Below, piece after piece: positions 34,990 to 43,806 of a DNA stretch of 64,000 bases. This DNA is from Mesorhizobium sp. RMAD-H1 (GTDB lineage: Bacteria > Pseudomonadota > Alphaproteobacteria > Rhizobiales > Rhizobiaceae). The translations under genes were made by a program, and so were the position numbers. Below the pieces are notes generated by a model. That model saw only the letters and a program-made list of their open reading frames with translations, did not search any database and had not been told where the DNA came from. Each line of letters opens with the position of its first letter. Within the stretch, counting starts at the first letter, position 1. The stretch spans positions 94,037 through 158,036 of the forward strand of contig NZ_JACHWN010000011.1 of the NCBI RefSeq assembly GCF_014191375.1. Reading direction: 5' to 3'.

Positions 34990-35928
34990 ATGACCGACGT
35001 AACCGCCATGATGACGGCGTCATCGGCCAATGCGGCCGCGGGAAAAACCCGCTACAAAAGTCCGACGGTAAGAGGCCGCCTGCCGGTGCTCATTCTCTTC
35101 CTGCCGCCGGCGCTGCTTCTTTTCACGCTCTTCGTCATCCTGCCGATGGGCGAGGCGGCCTGGTACAGCCTTTACCGGTGGAACGGTTACGGCCCGCCCG
35201 AGGATTTTGTCGGTCTGCGCAATTTCGAGGTGCTCTTCAACAATGCGGCCTTCTCCCGAGCGCTGATCAACAACGGCCTCATCATTCTCGTTTCGCTGCT
35301 GTTGCAGATCCCGCTGGCGATCTGGCTCGCCATGATGCTGGCGCACAAGATAAAGGGCGTCGTCACCTTCCGGCTCATCTTCTTCCTGCCCTATGTGCTG
35401 GCGGATGTCGCCGCCGGGCTCATCTGGCGCTTCGTCTATGATGGCGATTACGGGCTTTTCGCCGCCATCGCCCACTTCTTCGGCGTCGCCACGCCTTACG
35501 TGCTGGCGGACAAGAATCTCGCCATCTACGCCGTCCTCGCCGTCATTATCTGGAAATATTTCGGTTTCCACATGATGCTCTTCATCGCCGGTCTCCAGGC
35601 GGTGGATAAAAACGTGCTGGAAGCCGCCGAAATCGACGGGGCGACGGGCTGGCAGAAGTTCCGCTATGTCACACTGCCGCTGCTGGGCTCCACCGTACGC
35701 ATTTCCGTCTTTTTCGCGATCATCGGCTCGCTGCAGCTTTTCGACCTGATCATGCCGCTCACCGGCGGCGGCCCCCTGAATTCGACCCAGACCATGGTCA
35801 CCTTCCTCTACACCTATGGCGTGATGCGCATGCAGGTGGGCCTGGGCAGCGCGGTCGGCGTCGTCCTCTTCGTCATCTGCGTCACACTCGCCTTCGGCTA
35901 CAAACGGATTTTCATGCGCCATGACTGA
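34990..35928 (+). CDS. ABC sugar importer permease (MalF type)
   Basis: 312 residues from the ATG at 34990, preceded by AAGGAG. Six membrane helices and EAA-loop LEAAEIDGATGWQKFRYVTL PLLGS. The upstream in-frame codons (from 34888) cover the hairpin region and are not coding. Its end overlaps the next permease by eight bases (ATGACTGA). Confidence 0.95.
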   Translation: MTDVTAMMTASSANAAAGKTRYKSPTVRGRLPVLILFLPPALLLFTLFVILPMGEAAWYSLYRWNGYGPPEDFVGLRNFEVLFNNAAFSRALINNGLIILVSLLLQIPLAIWLAMMLAHKIKGVVTFRLIFFLPYVLADVAAGLIWRFVYDGDYGLFAAIAHFFGVATPYVLADKNLAIYAVLAVIIWKYFGFHMMLFIAGLQAVDKNVLEAAEIDGATGWQKFRYVTLPLLGSTVRISVFFAIIGSLQLFDLIMPLTGGGPLNSTQTMVTFLYTYGVMRMQVGLGSAVGVVLFVICVTLAFGYKRIFMRHD

Positions 35929-36769
35929 TCAAAGCACATCGATCCGCATGAGTGCGGCCACCCGCCTCTATCTCTATGTCTCGTTGTCGCTCGTCGCGGC
36001 ACTGGTGCTCGTCCCGCTGGTGGCCACCGCGCTCGGCGGCTTCAAGTCGCTGGGAGAACTGCGCGTCAACCCGTTCGGCCTGCCGCGGGAATGGCTCTGG
36101 TCGAACTATGTCGATATATTGTTCGGCGACCGCTACTGGCGGCAGATGGTCAATTCGCTGTTCATCGCGGTCATGACCGTGTTCCTGACCGTGGTGGTCT
36201 CGGCGATGGCCGCCTTCACGCTGGCTCATGTGAAGTTCTTCGGCGCCAATCATCTGCTCAATTATTTCCTGATCGGGTTGATGTTCCCGGTGGCAACCGC
36301 CATCCTGCCGCTCTTCATCCGCATCCGCGACCTTGGCCTGCTCGACACCTACTGGGGGGTGATCCTGCCGCAGGTCGCCTTCGGCCTTGGCATGAGCATC
36401 CTGCTCTTTCGCAATTACTTCCGCAACCTGCCGGAGGAGTTGTTTCAGGCGGCCTTCGTCGATGGCTGCGGCTATATCCGCTTTTTCTGGCATATCTCGC
36501 TGCCGCTCTCGCGCCCGATCATCGCCACCGTCAGCATCATTTCCTTCGTCAACAGCTGGAACAGCTATATCGTGCCGCTGATCATGCTGAACTCGGAGAC
36601 GAAATATCCCTGGCCGCTAGGCATCATGGTCTATCGTGGCGAGTTCGGCACGCAATGGCAGCTCGTGCTCGCCTTCATCACGCTGACGATCCTGCCGACT
36701 GTCATCGTCTTCTTCATCGCCCAGAAGCACATCATCGCCGGCCTGACCGCCGGAGCGGTGAAAGCCTGA
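35921..36769 (+). CDS. ABC sugar importer permease (MalG type)
   Basis: 282 residues, six membrane helices (LVAALVLVPLVATALGGFKS, LLNYFLIGLMFPVATAILPLF). The EAA-loop reads FQAAFVDGCGYIRFFWHISL PLSRP. The C-terminus IIAGLTAGAVKA is typical. Translation is coupled to the MalF-type gene; the ATPase gene starts 11 bases later. Confidence 0.95.
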   Translation: MTDQSTSIRMSAATRLYLYVSLSLVAALVLVPLVATALGGFKSLGELRVNPFGLPREWLWSNYVDILFGDRYWRQMVNSLFIAVMTVFLTVVVSAMAAFTLAHVKFFGANHLLNYFLIGLMFPVATAILPLFIRIRDLGLLDTYWGVILPQVAFGLGMSILLFRNYFRNLPEELFQAAFVDGCGYIRFFWHISLPLSRPIIATVSIISFVNSWNSYIVPLIMLNSETKYPWPLGIMVYRGEFGTQWQLVLAFITLTILPTVIVFFIAQKHIIAGLTAGAVKA

Positions 36770-36780
36770 GGAGTACCGTA

Positions 36781-37851
36781 ATGGCATCCGTCGAACTCAG
36801 AGATATTCGCAAATCCTATGGCACGCTGGAGGTCATTCACGGCGTCTCGCTTATGATCGAGGACGGTGAATTCATCGCGCTGGTCGGGCCGTCGGGCTGC
36901 GGAAAATCCACGCTGCTGCGGATGATCGCCGGGCTGGAAGAGATCACCGACGGAGAGGTGATGATCGGCGGCCAGGTGGTCAACCCGCTCACCCCGCGCG
37001 AGCGCAATATCGCCATGGTGTTCCAGTCCTATGCGCTTTATCCGCATATGACGGTGGCCGAGAACATGGGCTTCAACCTGAAGCTCTCCGGCGTCGCCAA
37101 GCCGGAAATCGAAAAGCGGGTGGGGGAGGCGGCGCGGATGCTGGCGCTCACAGACCTTCTCGAGCGCAAGCCGAGCCAGCTTTCCGGTGGCCAGCGCCAG
37201 CGTGTCGCCATGGGGCGGGCCATCGTCCGCGACCCGGCCGTGTTCCTGTTCGACGAGCCGCTTTCCAATCTCGACGCCAAGCTCAGGGTGCAGATGCGCA
37301 GCGAGATCAAATCGCTGCACCAGAAAGTGGGCACGACGTCGATCTATGTGACGCATGACCAGATCGAAGCGATGACGCTCGCAGATCGCATCGTGGTGTT
37401 GAACCAGGGCCATATCGAGCAGGTGGGCACGCCGCTCGAGCTCTACCGTCAGCCAGCCAATCTGTTCGTCGCGGGCTTCATCGGCTCGCCGGCGATGAAC
37501 ATCCTCGATGGCGTGGTGGATGCGGAGAACGGCGAACCCGCCGTCAGGCTCGGCAACGGCTCGGCCATAAGGATCGGGCCACAAAGAAAGGTCCGCACCG
37601 GCCAGCCGGTGAAGATCGGCCTGCGGCCCGAACATTTCGCTTATAACGGGCCGGGTAGCGTCGTCTCGGGGCGGACGCTTCTGGTGGAGCCGACCGGCGC
37701 GCAGACGCATGTCCTTTTTGAATTCGCCGGCGCCCAGGTGACGGCGGTCGTCGACGGCGATCATCCGGCGCGCTACGGCGCGCATTTCGAAGCTGTCGCC
37801 GACGGCGAAAAAGTCTATGTCTTCGACGGTACGACCGGGGTGGCGCTGTAA
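36781..37851 (+). CDS. ABC sugar importer ATPase (UgpC/MsmK type)
   Basis: 356 residues. Walker A GPSGCGKSTLL, signature LSGGQRQRVAMGRAIV, Walker B VFLFDEPLSNLDAKL, His switch VTHDQIEAMTLADR, and a C-terminal regulatory domain (IGLRPEHFAYNGPG). Very similar in text to the ATPase at 22844-23923, as expected of paralogous CUT1 subunits. It closes the importer operon. The start at 36781 is chosen because the family begins MASVELRDIRKSYG. Confidence 0.96.
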   Translation: MASVELRDIRKSYGTLEVIHGVSLMIEDGEFIALVGPSGCGKSTLLRMIAGLEEITDGEVMIGGQVVNPLTPRERNIAMVFQSYALYPHMTVAENMGFNLKLSGVAKPEIEKRVGEAARMLALTDLLERKPSQLSGGQRQRVAMGRAIVRDPAVFLFDEPLSNLDAKLRVQMRSEIKSLHQKVGTTSIYVTHDQIEAMTLADRIVVLNQGHIEQVGTPLELYRQPANLFVAGFIGSPAMNILDGVVDAENGEPAVRLGNGSAIRIGPQRKVRTGQPVKIGLRPEHFAYNGPGSVVSGRTLLVEPTGAQTHVLFEFAGAQVTAVVDGDHPARYGAHFEAVADGEKVYVFDGTTGVAL

Positions 37852-37880
37852 CGCACCGGACTGGCCTCTTGGGATAAGGT

Positions 37881-37907
37881 ACAGGACTGCAGCGCCTGCA
37901 GTCCTGT
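37881..37907. terminator. Bidirectional terminator hairpin
   Basis: ACAGGACTGCAG-CGC-CTGCAGTCCTGT is a perfect 12-base stem between the convergent importer ATPase and the HutC-type regulator, followed by GGATTTTGG on the plus strand. It should end both transcripts. Confidence 0.8.
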
Positions 37908-37943
37908 GGATTTTGGCCGTGCCGTATGTGGTCAGAGGCAGTA

Positions 37944-38705
37944 TTAGCTGAACTGCGCCATATAATATCTGCCTTCGTCCGTGAGGCACTGGGCGAGACG
38001 CCACTCGGCGGGCACGCCTTGCAGCGTATAGATCACGCGATCGAGCCGCATCACGGCCGTTCCCGAGGCAACATGCAATGCGGAGGCGACGTCGGGCTCC
38101 GCGTTGCTGATGGTGATGCGTTCGTCGCCGCGGCCAAGCAGGACGCCGAATTGCTGCGCCAGCACCGCAAGGCGCTGTGATGCCTCGGCATGGGTCTTGA
38201 TGCCTGGAAACAGCCTGGCAGACAGCACCACATCCTCCAGCATATAGGGCCTGCCATTCTCCATCCATACGCGCCTGATGTGGTGCACACGGTCCCGCGC
38301 CCGCAGGCGCAGGCGCATTCCCTCGCTCTCGCTGACCGTCGTTTCATAGACGCTCAGCACCTCCACCTCCCCATCCATCCGCTTGCCGTCACGGCTTCTG
38401 ATGTTGCTGTAGCGCGCGGCATATTCTTCGGAGGATTGATCGTTCACGAAAGTGCCGCGGCCCTGCCGGCGCGTGAGCAGCCGCTCCGCTTCCGCCAGAT
38501 CTAATGCCTTGCGCATCGTGCCAGGACTAACGCCGAACTCACGCGCCAGATCGGTCTCGTTGGGAATGGCCGTTCGCGGCTGCCACTCGCCTGAGACGAT
38601 CCGCTGGGCGATTGCGTCGCGCACCTGCAGGTAGAGTGGACGATTTGAGAAACGGCTGGTTGGAAGCTCGTTATTCAGCGCGTAGATTTCGGATGCTTCT
38701 CTCAT
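37944..38705 (-). CDS. GntR-family regulator, HutC type (UTRA domain)
   Basis: 253 residues. N-terminal winged helix (PLYLQVRDAIAQRIVSGEWQ, ETDLAREFGVSPGTMRKALD, GRGTFV) and a C-terminal UTRA ligand domain (VHHIRRVWMENGRPYMLEDV VLSARLFPG, AVMRLDRVIYTLQGVPAEW). Ligands of this class are often sugar phosphates or amino acid derivatives. It is convergent with the importer and could regulate it, or the unknown region to its right. Confidence 0.92.
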   Translation of the reverse strand: MREASEIYALNNELPTSRFSNRPLYLQVRDAIAQRIVSGEWQPRTAIPNETDLAREFGVSPGTMRKALDLAEAERLLTRRQGRGTFVNDQSSEEYAARYSNIRSRDGKRMDGEVEVLSVYETTVSESEGMRLRLRARDRVHHIRRVWMENGRPYMLEDVVLSARLFPGIKTHAEASQRLAVLAQQFGVLLGRGDERITISNAEPDVASALHVASGTAVMRLDRVIYTLQGVPAEWRLAQCLTDEGRYYMAQFS

Positions 38706-39465
38706 GAATGGCTCCTCTGAACTCTGCCTGCTTCAACCTCCGCGAGATGGCGCAAATGTGCCATCCCTCCCTTCGCGAGTCAGCACAAAAGTGCCGCCCC
38801 GTCAGGAATGCTTATGAGCAAATATTGTTTTGTAGACTCCGTCAGACGATAGTGTCTGATCTTGCGATAGGGCGCTAGTGCATTGCTCGAAGAACGTTAT
38901 CTGTTTGCTACTGCTTGGGCCGTTAACAGATAACGGATAGAGGACTGACCATTAGGTGGAAATTTCTTCTTCAGGTAAGGCGCCACAGAAGACGGTGCAC
39001 GCAAGTTCATGATTAATTTATTGTTTTAGGTTATCATAATGTTATTATAGAAATATTGCGCGAAGGTCGTGCAATGCAAGGTGGAGATGTCACGACGAGT
39101 TCGCGTATCGAAGCGGGACAAGAAAAAATCATGCTTTATCGTTAACAGATAAACGAGCCTATCCGCAGACATTCAGAAGTTGAGAAATGTTTTGCGGACA
39201 GTTTAGGTGTTCGAAAAAATGCATTGAGAGAATTGAGCAGCGATCTTGGTGGTGAAAACGGAAGAACACTGCAAATTTTGCTGTCCGGCGGAAAGAAAAA
39301 TGGATTTTCAACGGTTCTGTTGAGCGGGAATTTGCAATACCGGCTTTGATCCACCCGATCGGTCGAAGAGAAGGAATGCTGCCCTCAACTCCGCCCCCCG
39401 CCACTTCGCTGGCAGCGACAGGATTGGCCGAGTATCAGAGTTGAGGGGCTGTTCATATCGGCATC
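38706..39465. other. 760-base non-coding stretch with repeated AACAGATAA motifs
   Basis: AT-richer than both flanks, with only weak frames. CGTTATCTGTT (38895-38905) and AACAGATAACG (38925-38935) form an 11-base inverted repeat with a 19-base spacer; a third AACAGATAA is at 39144-39152. CAGAC...GTCTG near 38844-38862 is a second small hairpin. One start-less frame (about 39150-39350) was read but has no start codon. Possibly a regulatory hub, a small RNA, or decayed foreign DNA. Confidence 0.5.
38895..38935. repeat. Inverted repeat, 11-base arms, 19-base spacer
   Basis: Arms CGTTATCTGTT and AACAGATAACG are exact complements. The same sequence recurs once in direct orientation at 39144-39152. 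It could be a pair of regulator sites in opposite orientation. Confidence 0.6.
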
Positions 39466-39867
39466 TCAGAACGCTTTGGTTACCACGAGCAGGACGATCG
39501 CGCCGAGGCAGATCATCATTGCCGGCAGCGCGAGCCGAATGACGGGGGCCTCGCCAAAATTATCTGCCGCGGCTGCGCGGCGAAGCCGACCGGAAAGGAT
39601 GCCGTGAATGGCGGACAGGGCCAGCACGAAGACGAGCTTCACATTCATCCACCCGCTGGTGAACCAGTCCGACCAGATGGCCATCGTCAGCCCCAGCGCC
39701 CAGGTTACGATCATCGCCGGTGTGGTGACGCTTCGATCCCATGCCTGAAAGCCGGCGGCCATCCCACCGCTGCCATAGGTGAGCAGGAGGGCAGTGGACA
39801 CCATGCCGCCGAACCACATGATGACAGCCACGATATGACCAGATTTGAGGAGTTCGTAGAGCATCAT
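39466..39867 (-). CDS. Small membrane protein, CopD/HemJ-like
   Basis: 133 residues from the ATG at 39867 (ATGA overlap with the gene before it). Four helices; the first carries a His (YELLKSGHIVAVIMWFGGMV) and the third region GWMNVKLVFVLALSAIHGIL has the second His, the pattern of CopD/UPF0093 (HemJ-like) four-helix proteins that bind haem or copper. The function here is unknown. Last of a four-gene overlapping operon. Confidence 0.78.
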   Translation of the reverse strand: MMLYELLKSGHIVAVIMWFGGMVSTALLLTYGSGGMAAGFQAWDRSVTTPAMIVTWALGLTMAIWSDWFTSGWMNVKLVFVLALSAIHGILSGRLRRAAAADNFGEAPVIRLALPAMMICLGAIVLLVVTKAF

Positions 39868-40163
39868 GCGCCGTCGCTGGACAATCTGGCCTTGAGCCAG
39901 CGTTCGTTGATGATTCCGCCGAAGGGCAGGCAGGCGCCGATGAGCAGCCGTACAGCGTCTTGCCTTGCGACAAGGCCTTCCGACCAGGCTTGAACCACCT
40001 TCCACGAAAAGGCCAGAAAGGTCAGGCCGTGGATCGGCCCCATGATGCGGCTTGCCTCGGGGATACCGGCGAAGTGCTTGAGCGGTACGGCGATGAAGAG
40101 AAGCGCGAGCAGCGTCGCCGCTTCGGCAAGGGCCAGCAGGCGGAGAGCATGGCCCCGCATCAT
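39864..40163 (-). CDS. DUF3817-family membrane protein
   Basis: 99 residues with three helices. The text LRLLALAEAATLLALLFIAV PLKHFAG, GPIHGLTFLAF and LIGACLPFGGIINERWLKAR matches the DUF3817 plan (EG.SL..L...P.K......P......HG.LF..Y, then P.G.F..). Function unknown. Overlaps its neighbours by four bases on each side. Confidence 0.82.
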   Translation of the reverse strand: MMRGHALRLLALAEAATLLALLFIAVPLKHFAGIPEASRIMGPIHGLTFLAFSWKVVQAWSEGLVARQDAVRLLIGACLPFGGIINERWLKARLSSDGA

Positions 40164-40381
40164 TCGACCTCCCGCAGGAGTTTCTCGATCGCGCCGACGC
40201 GGGTTGTCAAGGCGTTTACCTCCTGCCGCAACGCGTCAAGCATTGCGTCCGTCGTGTTCCGGCGCCGGGCTTCGAGCCGGCTGCGATAGATGGTGGCCCC
40301 GTATTTCATGGCGAAGATCACCATGATTGCCGCGAGGATGATGATTGTAAGAACGAAAAAGGGCGGTGAGACCTCAGTCAT
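40160..40381 (-). CDS. Small single-helix membrane protein
   Basis: 73 residues from the ATG at 40381: one N-terminal helix (FFVLTIIILAAIMVIFAMKY GA) and a charged coiled-coil tail (DALRQEVNALTTRVGAIEKLL). The shape recalls PspB-like or phage-shock-associated small proteins, but that is only by analogy. It overlaps the ArsR-like stop by eight bases. Confidence 0.75.
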   Translation of the reverse strand: MTEVSPPFFVLTIIILAAIMVIFAMKYGATIYRSRLEARRRNTTDAMLDALRQEVNALTTRVGAIEKLLREVE

Positions 40382-40709
40382 CGGTTTCTCCATCGGCGTG
40401 GATATTGCCCGGCTCCGGGAACGGCCCGGCCCGGGCGATACTCTGGGGATCAAGGAACAGGGTGAAAGGCGCAATCTTGTAGAAATTGGCCGCCTTGCCG
40501 CTCTCGGCGGTCTCGAAGGCGCTGACCACCAGACCCGCCGCCTCGAGCTTGCGCAAATGCATCTTCATGAGTGGCCGGCTGATGCCTGCCTCCCGCGCGA
40601 GCTGGCTGACATAGGCACGCTGCCCGTCGGCAAGCCGCGCCACGATCCAGAGACGAGCGGGATGCGCCAGTGCCTGTATCTGTGCCAGAAATCTTTCTGA
40701 GTGGATCAT
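40374..40709 (-). CDS. ArsR-like winged-helix regulator
   Basis: 111 residues. A winged helix (LAHPARLWIVARLADGQRAY VSQLAREAGISRPLMKMHLR KLEAAGLV) with no metal-binding cysteines, then a tail. It is first in an operon with three small membrane proteins, so it probably senses the same stress those proteins meet. Confidence 0.87.
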   Translation of the reverse strand: MIHSERFLAQIQALAHPARLWIVARLADGQRAYVSQLAREAGISRPLMKMHLRKLEAAGLVVSAFETAESGKAANFYKIAPFTLFLDPQSIARAGPFPEPGNIHADGETDD

Positions 40710-40909
40710 GGCCGTGTTCGCATTACGTCAGGATTTTCTTACATGAAAGAAAAACATTACGCAATGCGCGGAGCAGATGTTCGCGGTCGAAATCTGCGGA
40801 ACGGCTGTTGCTGCCAATGGCTGTTCAATGTGGGGTTTTCTGGCGCTGGACGACATGCCGCCCGTAATAGCAAGAGAATGGGCGGCCGCGGCCGCCCAGG
40901 ATAATGGAT

Positions 40910-41566
40910 TTAAACATCGCTATCCGCAGGGATCCGATCCGGCCGGCGGACGACCCGCACCTTGCCGCTGTTTCCACCGCCGCAGAAAAAACGGTTCCGG
41001 CCATCGGATTCCAGTCCTGATACGCCCACGCCGGAGGGCAGGGCTATCTTTTCCAGAACGTCGCCCGTCCGAGGGTCTATTCGCCTCAGGTCGCTTTCGT
41101 CGTTCTCCCAGGTGGCATGCCAGAGCTCGCGGTCGAGCCATGTCACACCGGTGACGAAGCGGTTGGACTCGATGGTGCGGAGCACTGCACCCGTCTCGGG
41201 ATCGATCTGATGGATTTTTCGCTCCCGGTACTGTCCGACCCAGAGAGAGCCCTCGGCCCAGGCAAGCCCCGAGTCACCGCCGGCGCCGGGCGCGGGGATC
41301 GTGGCGATAACATTGCCGCTCTTCGGATCGATCTTCAGGATATGCTCCTCGGCGATCTGGTAGAGGTGCTCACCGTCGAAGGCCGTTCCCGCATGGGCGG
41401 CGACATCGATCGAGCGAACGGTCTGGCCGTTTTCAGGATCAAAGGCATTAAGCCTGTCGCCGGATGCAAACCAGACGTGCTGGCCGTCAAAGGAGACGCC
41501 ACCCACATTGTCTGCCCCCGGAAAAGGACCGTATTCACGAATGATCTCGGCTTGGAATTGTTTCAT
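40910..41566 (-). CDS. Beta-propeller protein (Vgb/SMP-30-like)
   Basis: 218 residues, no signal peptide. At least four propeller blades end in the same DPxxGxV turn (DPENGQTV, DPKSGNVI, DPETGAVL, DPRTGDVL), with WFASG, LWVGQ, LWHAT strands. Streptogramin lyase (Vgb) and SMP-30-type proteins look like this, but no catalytic set was recognised. It follows a TPR-HTH regulator on the same strand with a 38-base gap. The C-terminus shows GGGNSGKVRVV. Confidence 0.8.
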   Translation of the reverse strand: MKQFQAEIIREYGPFPGADNVGGVSFDGQHVWFASGDRLNAFDPENGQTVRSIDVAAHAGTAFDGEHLYQIAEEHILKIDPKSGNVIATIPAPGAGGDSGLAWAEGSLWVGQYRERKIHQIDPETGAVLRTIESNRFVTGVTWLDRELWHATWENDESDLRRIDPRTGDVLEKIALPSGVGVSGLESDGRNRFFCGGGNSGKVRVVRRPDRIPADSDV

Positions 41567-41604
41567 CTTCTTGTCCTCAGTGGTTTCATTGACCGATGAA
41601 AACC

Positions 41605-42825
41605 CTAGCTGCCTGGCAGCGGGCCCGGGAGTAACAAGATTGTCGGGAAGCCGGGCACCAGCGGCGTCATCCAGCGGCGGGCCCGGCCACTACCGACCGA
41701 CTGCACCTTGCCTGCCGCCGCAAGCGCTTCCAAAGCACGCTGGACGGTGCGCGGGCTTGTGCCGAGTGCGATGGCGAGGGCCGAACTCGACCAGGACTCG
41801 CCATCGGCAAGAAAGGCAAGCACCGCCGCGTGTTGCTCATCCACCGGTGGTGCCAGCACCACGATTTCGGCCGCGCGGCGTGGTTTGAGTGCAAAACCCC
41901 GGTCCGTAGCGCTCACCTCCGCCAGTTCCTTGAGTTCCACCCGGAGCCGGCCGACTTCGACCCTGAGCCGTGCGCGGTGTGATTCATCGGCCTGTTTCGC
42001 CCGGAAGGCATAGGCGAGGAGGGCGGCGCGCGATACGTCTTCCGGCCAGGCCTCGCCCAGCGCACGGGCGAGCGCGAACAGCACCGGGCGCGTGGTGAGC
42101 GAGACCGCTTCCCCTGCGACGCGCACCACATGACGGCATGCGTCGATGACGAGGGTTTCAGAGGCCAGCAACGCCTCGACTTCATCGAGCAGGAGCGGGC
42201 GCTCCTCGCCCCGTGCGATCAGGCGTGCCGCCGGCGCCTTCATCACGCGCTGCGCATTTTCGACCTCCGCCATGAGCGCCGGGATCGCCGCCTCGCGGGC
42301 GGCCTGCTCCGCCCGGGCGAGCGCAGCGTGCGCGGTCTTCGTCCGTAGGCGCCGGATAGCCACGCCGGCGGTGATCAGCTCGTGGGCGGCCCGCAGGGCA
42401 GGCGACAGCGGCGCGGGATCGAAGCCGGCGAGCAGGCGTCCGGCTTCGTCAAGACGGCCGATCAGGAGCAGGCGCCGGATCTGAAGATTGCGCGCGTGGG
42501 CGGCGTTCATGAGGTCGCCATGGGCCTGAAGTGTTTCCCGCGCCTTTTCGAGCGCCCTTTGAGGCCAGGTCAGGTCCCGCGAGACGAGTGCGATCTCGGC
42601 CTCCGCGACAATGCACCGTGCCCGCGCCATCGCCTCTTTCTGGCCGAAGGCGTGGGCCGCGCTTTTGAGAAGCGCTTTTGCACGGACGAGATCGCCCAGC
42701 TGAGCCATGGCGATGCCCCGCAACGCCAGCGCGGGCGCGTCATCACGCAGGGCAACGCGTTTCAGCGCGCCGAGCGGATCGCCCTTCGCCAGGGCCAGCG
42801 CGGCGGCGGTGATCAGCGCATCCAT
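41605..42825 (-). CDS. TPR plus winged-helix protein, probable regulator
   Basis: 406 residues. The first 220 are tetratricopeptide-like helices rich in Ala/Leu (ALRGIAMAQLGDLVRAKALL KSAAHAFG, LIGRLDEAGRLLAGFDPAPL). The end holds a winged helix (SALAIALGTSPRTVQRALEA LAAAGKV). Cytoplasmic. It is divergent from the DUF899 gene and upstream of the propeller gene, which it may control. No membership in a named regulator family was recognised. Confidence 0.8.
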   Translation of the reverse strand: MDALITAAALALAKGDPLGALKRVALRDDAPALALRGIAMAQLGDLVRAKALLKSAAHAFGQKEAMARARCIVAEAEIALVSRDLTWPQRALEKARETLQAHGDLMNAAHARNLQIRRLLLIGRLDEAGRLLAGFDPAPLSPALRAAHELITAGVAIRRLRTKTAHAALARAEQAAREAAIPALMAEVENAQRVMKAPAARLIARGEERPLLLDEVEALLASETLVIDACRHVVRVAGEAVSLTTRPVLFALARALGEAWPEDVSRAALLAYAFRAKQADESHRARLRVEVGRLRVELKELAEVSATDRGFALKPRRAAEIVVLAPPVDEQHAAVLAFLADGESWSSSALAIALGTSPRTVQRALEALAAAGKVQSVGSGRARRWMTPLVPGFPTILLLPGPLPGS

Positions 42826-42919
42826 TCAAATCCCGTCACATTTGTCACTCCCGGCCGTCTGGCTTTCGCGGCTAACTCTACCCTGTGACCGACAAAGTCG
42901 AAAGAAGGAGACAGGAATA

Positions 42920-43717
42920 ATGACCAGGCACAGCATCGGCACGCGCAAGGAATGGCTTGCGGCAAGGCTGAAACTGCTCCAAGCGGAGAAGGAGCTGACG
43001 CGGCGCAGCGACGAACTGGCACAAGAGCGGCAGGATCTGCCCTGGGTGGTCGTCGACAAGCCATATCGGTTCGAGACCGAGGATGGGAACGTCTCTCTGG
43101 CAGATCTCTTCCGGGGCCGTTCGCAGCTTCTCGTTTATCATTTCATGTTCGGGCCCGATTATACGGCGGGCTGTGCGACATGCTCGACAATAGCGGACGG
43201 CTTCAACGGTTTCTTCCCCCATCTTGAGAACCATGACGTCGCGTTCATGGCAGTATCACGTGCGCCTCTGGTAAAGCTGCAGGCTTACAGGAAGCGTATG
43301 GGATGGAGCTTTCCCTGGGCGTCGTCGACCGGAGGCAACTTCAATTTCGATTTCAATGTCTCTTTCACGGAGGAACAACAGCGCGGTGGCGGCATTGAAT
43401 ACAACTACCGCCGCGAGCCGGCATGGCAATCGGCGCGCGAGGGTGAGGGGTTCTCCAGCCGGATGCGGGAGAGCAACCCCGTCGCCGATAATGCCGAAAT
43501 GACTGGAACCGACATGGCCACCTATACGCGCGAGCGGCCAGGCATGAGCGCTTTCGTGCTCGAGGACGGTATCGTCTACCACACTTATTCCACCTATGCG
43601 CGGGGCCTGGATAGCCTGTGGGGCATGTATCAGTGGCTCGACCGCGCTCCCAGGGGGCGCAACGAGACGGGAGTATGGTGGCGCCGCCGCGACGAGTATG
43701 AGCGCATGGCGGGATGA
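42920..43717 (+). CDS. DUF899-family thioredoxin-like protein
   Basis: 265 residues from the ATG at 42920 with GAAGGAG before it. DUF899 text is clear: QDLPWVVVDKPYRFETEDGN, LLVYHFMFGPDYTAGCATCS with a CxxC, SFPWASSTGGNFNFDFNVSF, and the end WLDRAPRGRNETG. The fold is thioredoxin-like; function unproven. A long hairpin (43720-43776) ends the transcript. Confidence 0.93.
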   Translation: MTRHSIGTRKEWLAARLKLLQAEKELTRRSDELAQERQDLPWVVVDKPYRFETEDGNVSLADLFRGRSQLLVYHFMFGPDYTAGCATCSTIADGFNGFFPHLENHDVAFMAVSRAPLVKLQAYRKRMGWSFPWASSTGGNFNFDFNVSFTEEQQRGGGIEYNYRREPAWQSAREGEGFSSRMRESNPVADNAEMTGTDMATYTRERPGMSAFVLEDGIVYHTYSTYARGLDSLWGMYQWLDRAPRGRNETGVWWRRRDEYERMAG

Positions 43718-43719
43718 GC

Positions 43720-43776
43720 AAAGGACGCGCTTTCAACCCGGCCGCTCCATGCGGAAATGGTTGAAGGCGCGCCTTT
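43720..43776 (+). terminator. Long hairpin terminator
   Basis: AAAGGACGCGCTTTCAACC and GGTTGAAGGCGCGCCTTT are nearly perfect complements (one bulge, one mismatch) and start three bases after the DUF899 stop. The inner loop contains a further CGGCCG. It is followed by a short AT segment. Confidence 0.7.
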
Positions 43777-43806
43777 AATGCATTGCGGCAACGGAGGCCG
43801 GCAACA

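Noticed and set aside
36631..38268. 545-codon open frame on the minus strand opposite the importer ATPase
   Set aside because: Shadow frame of a clear ABC ATPase; crosses the terminator hairpin at 37881-37907.
39144..39350. About 68 codons readable on the plus strand (text like ADSLGVRKNALRELSS)
   Set aside because: No start codon after the upstream stop and no recognised family; kept only as part of the non-coding stretch.
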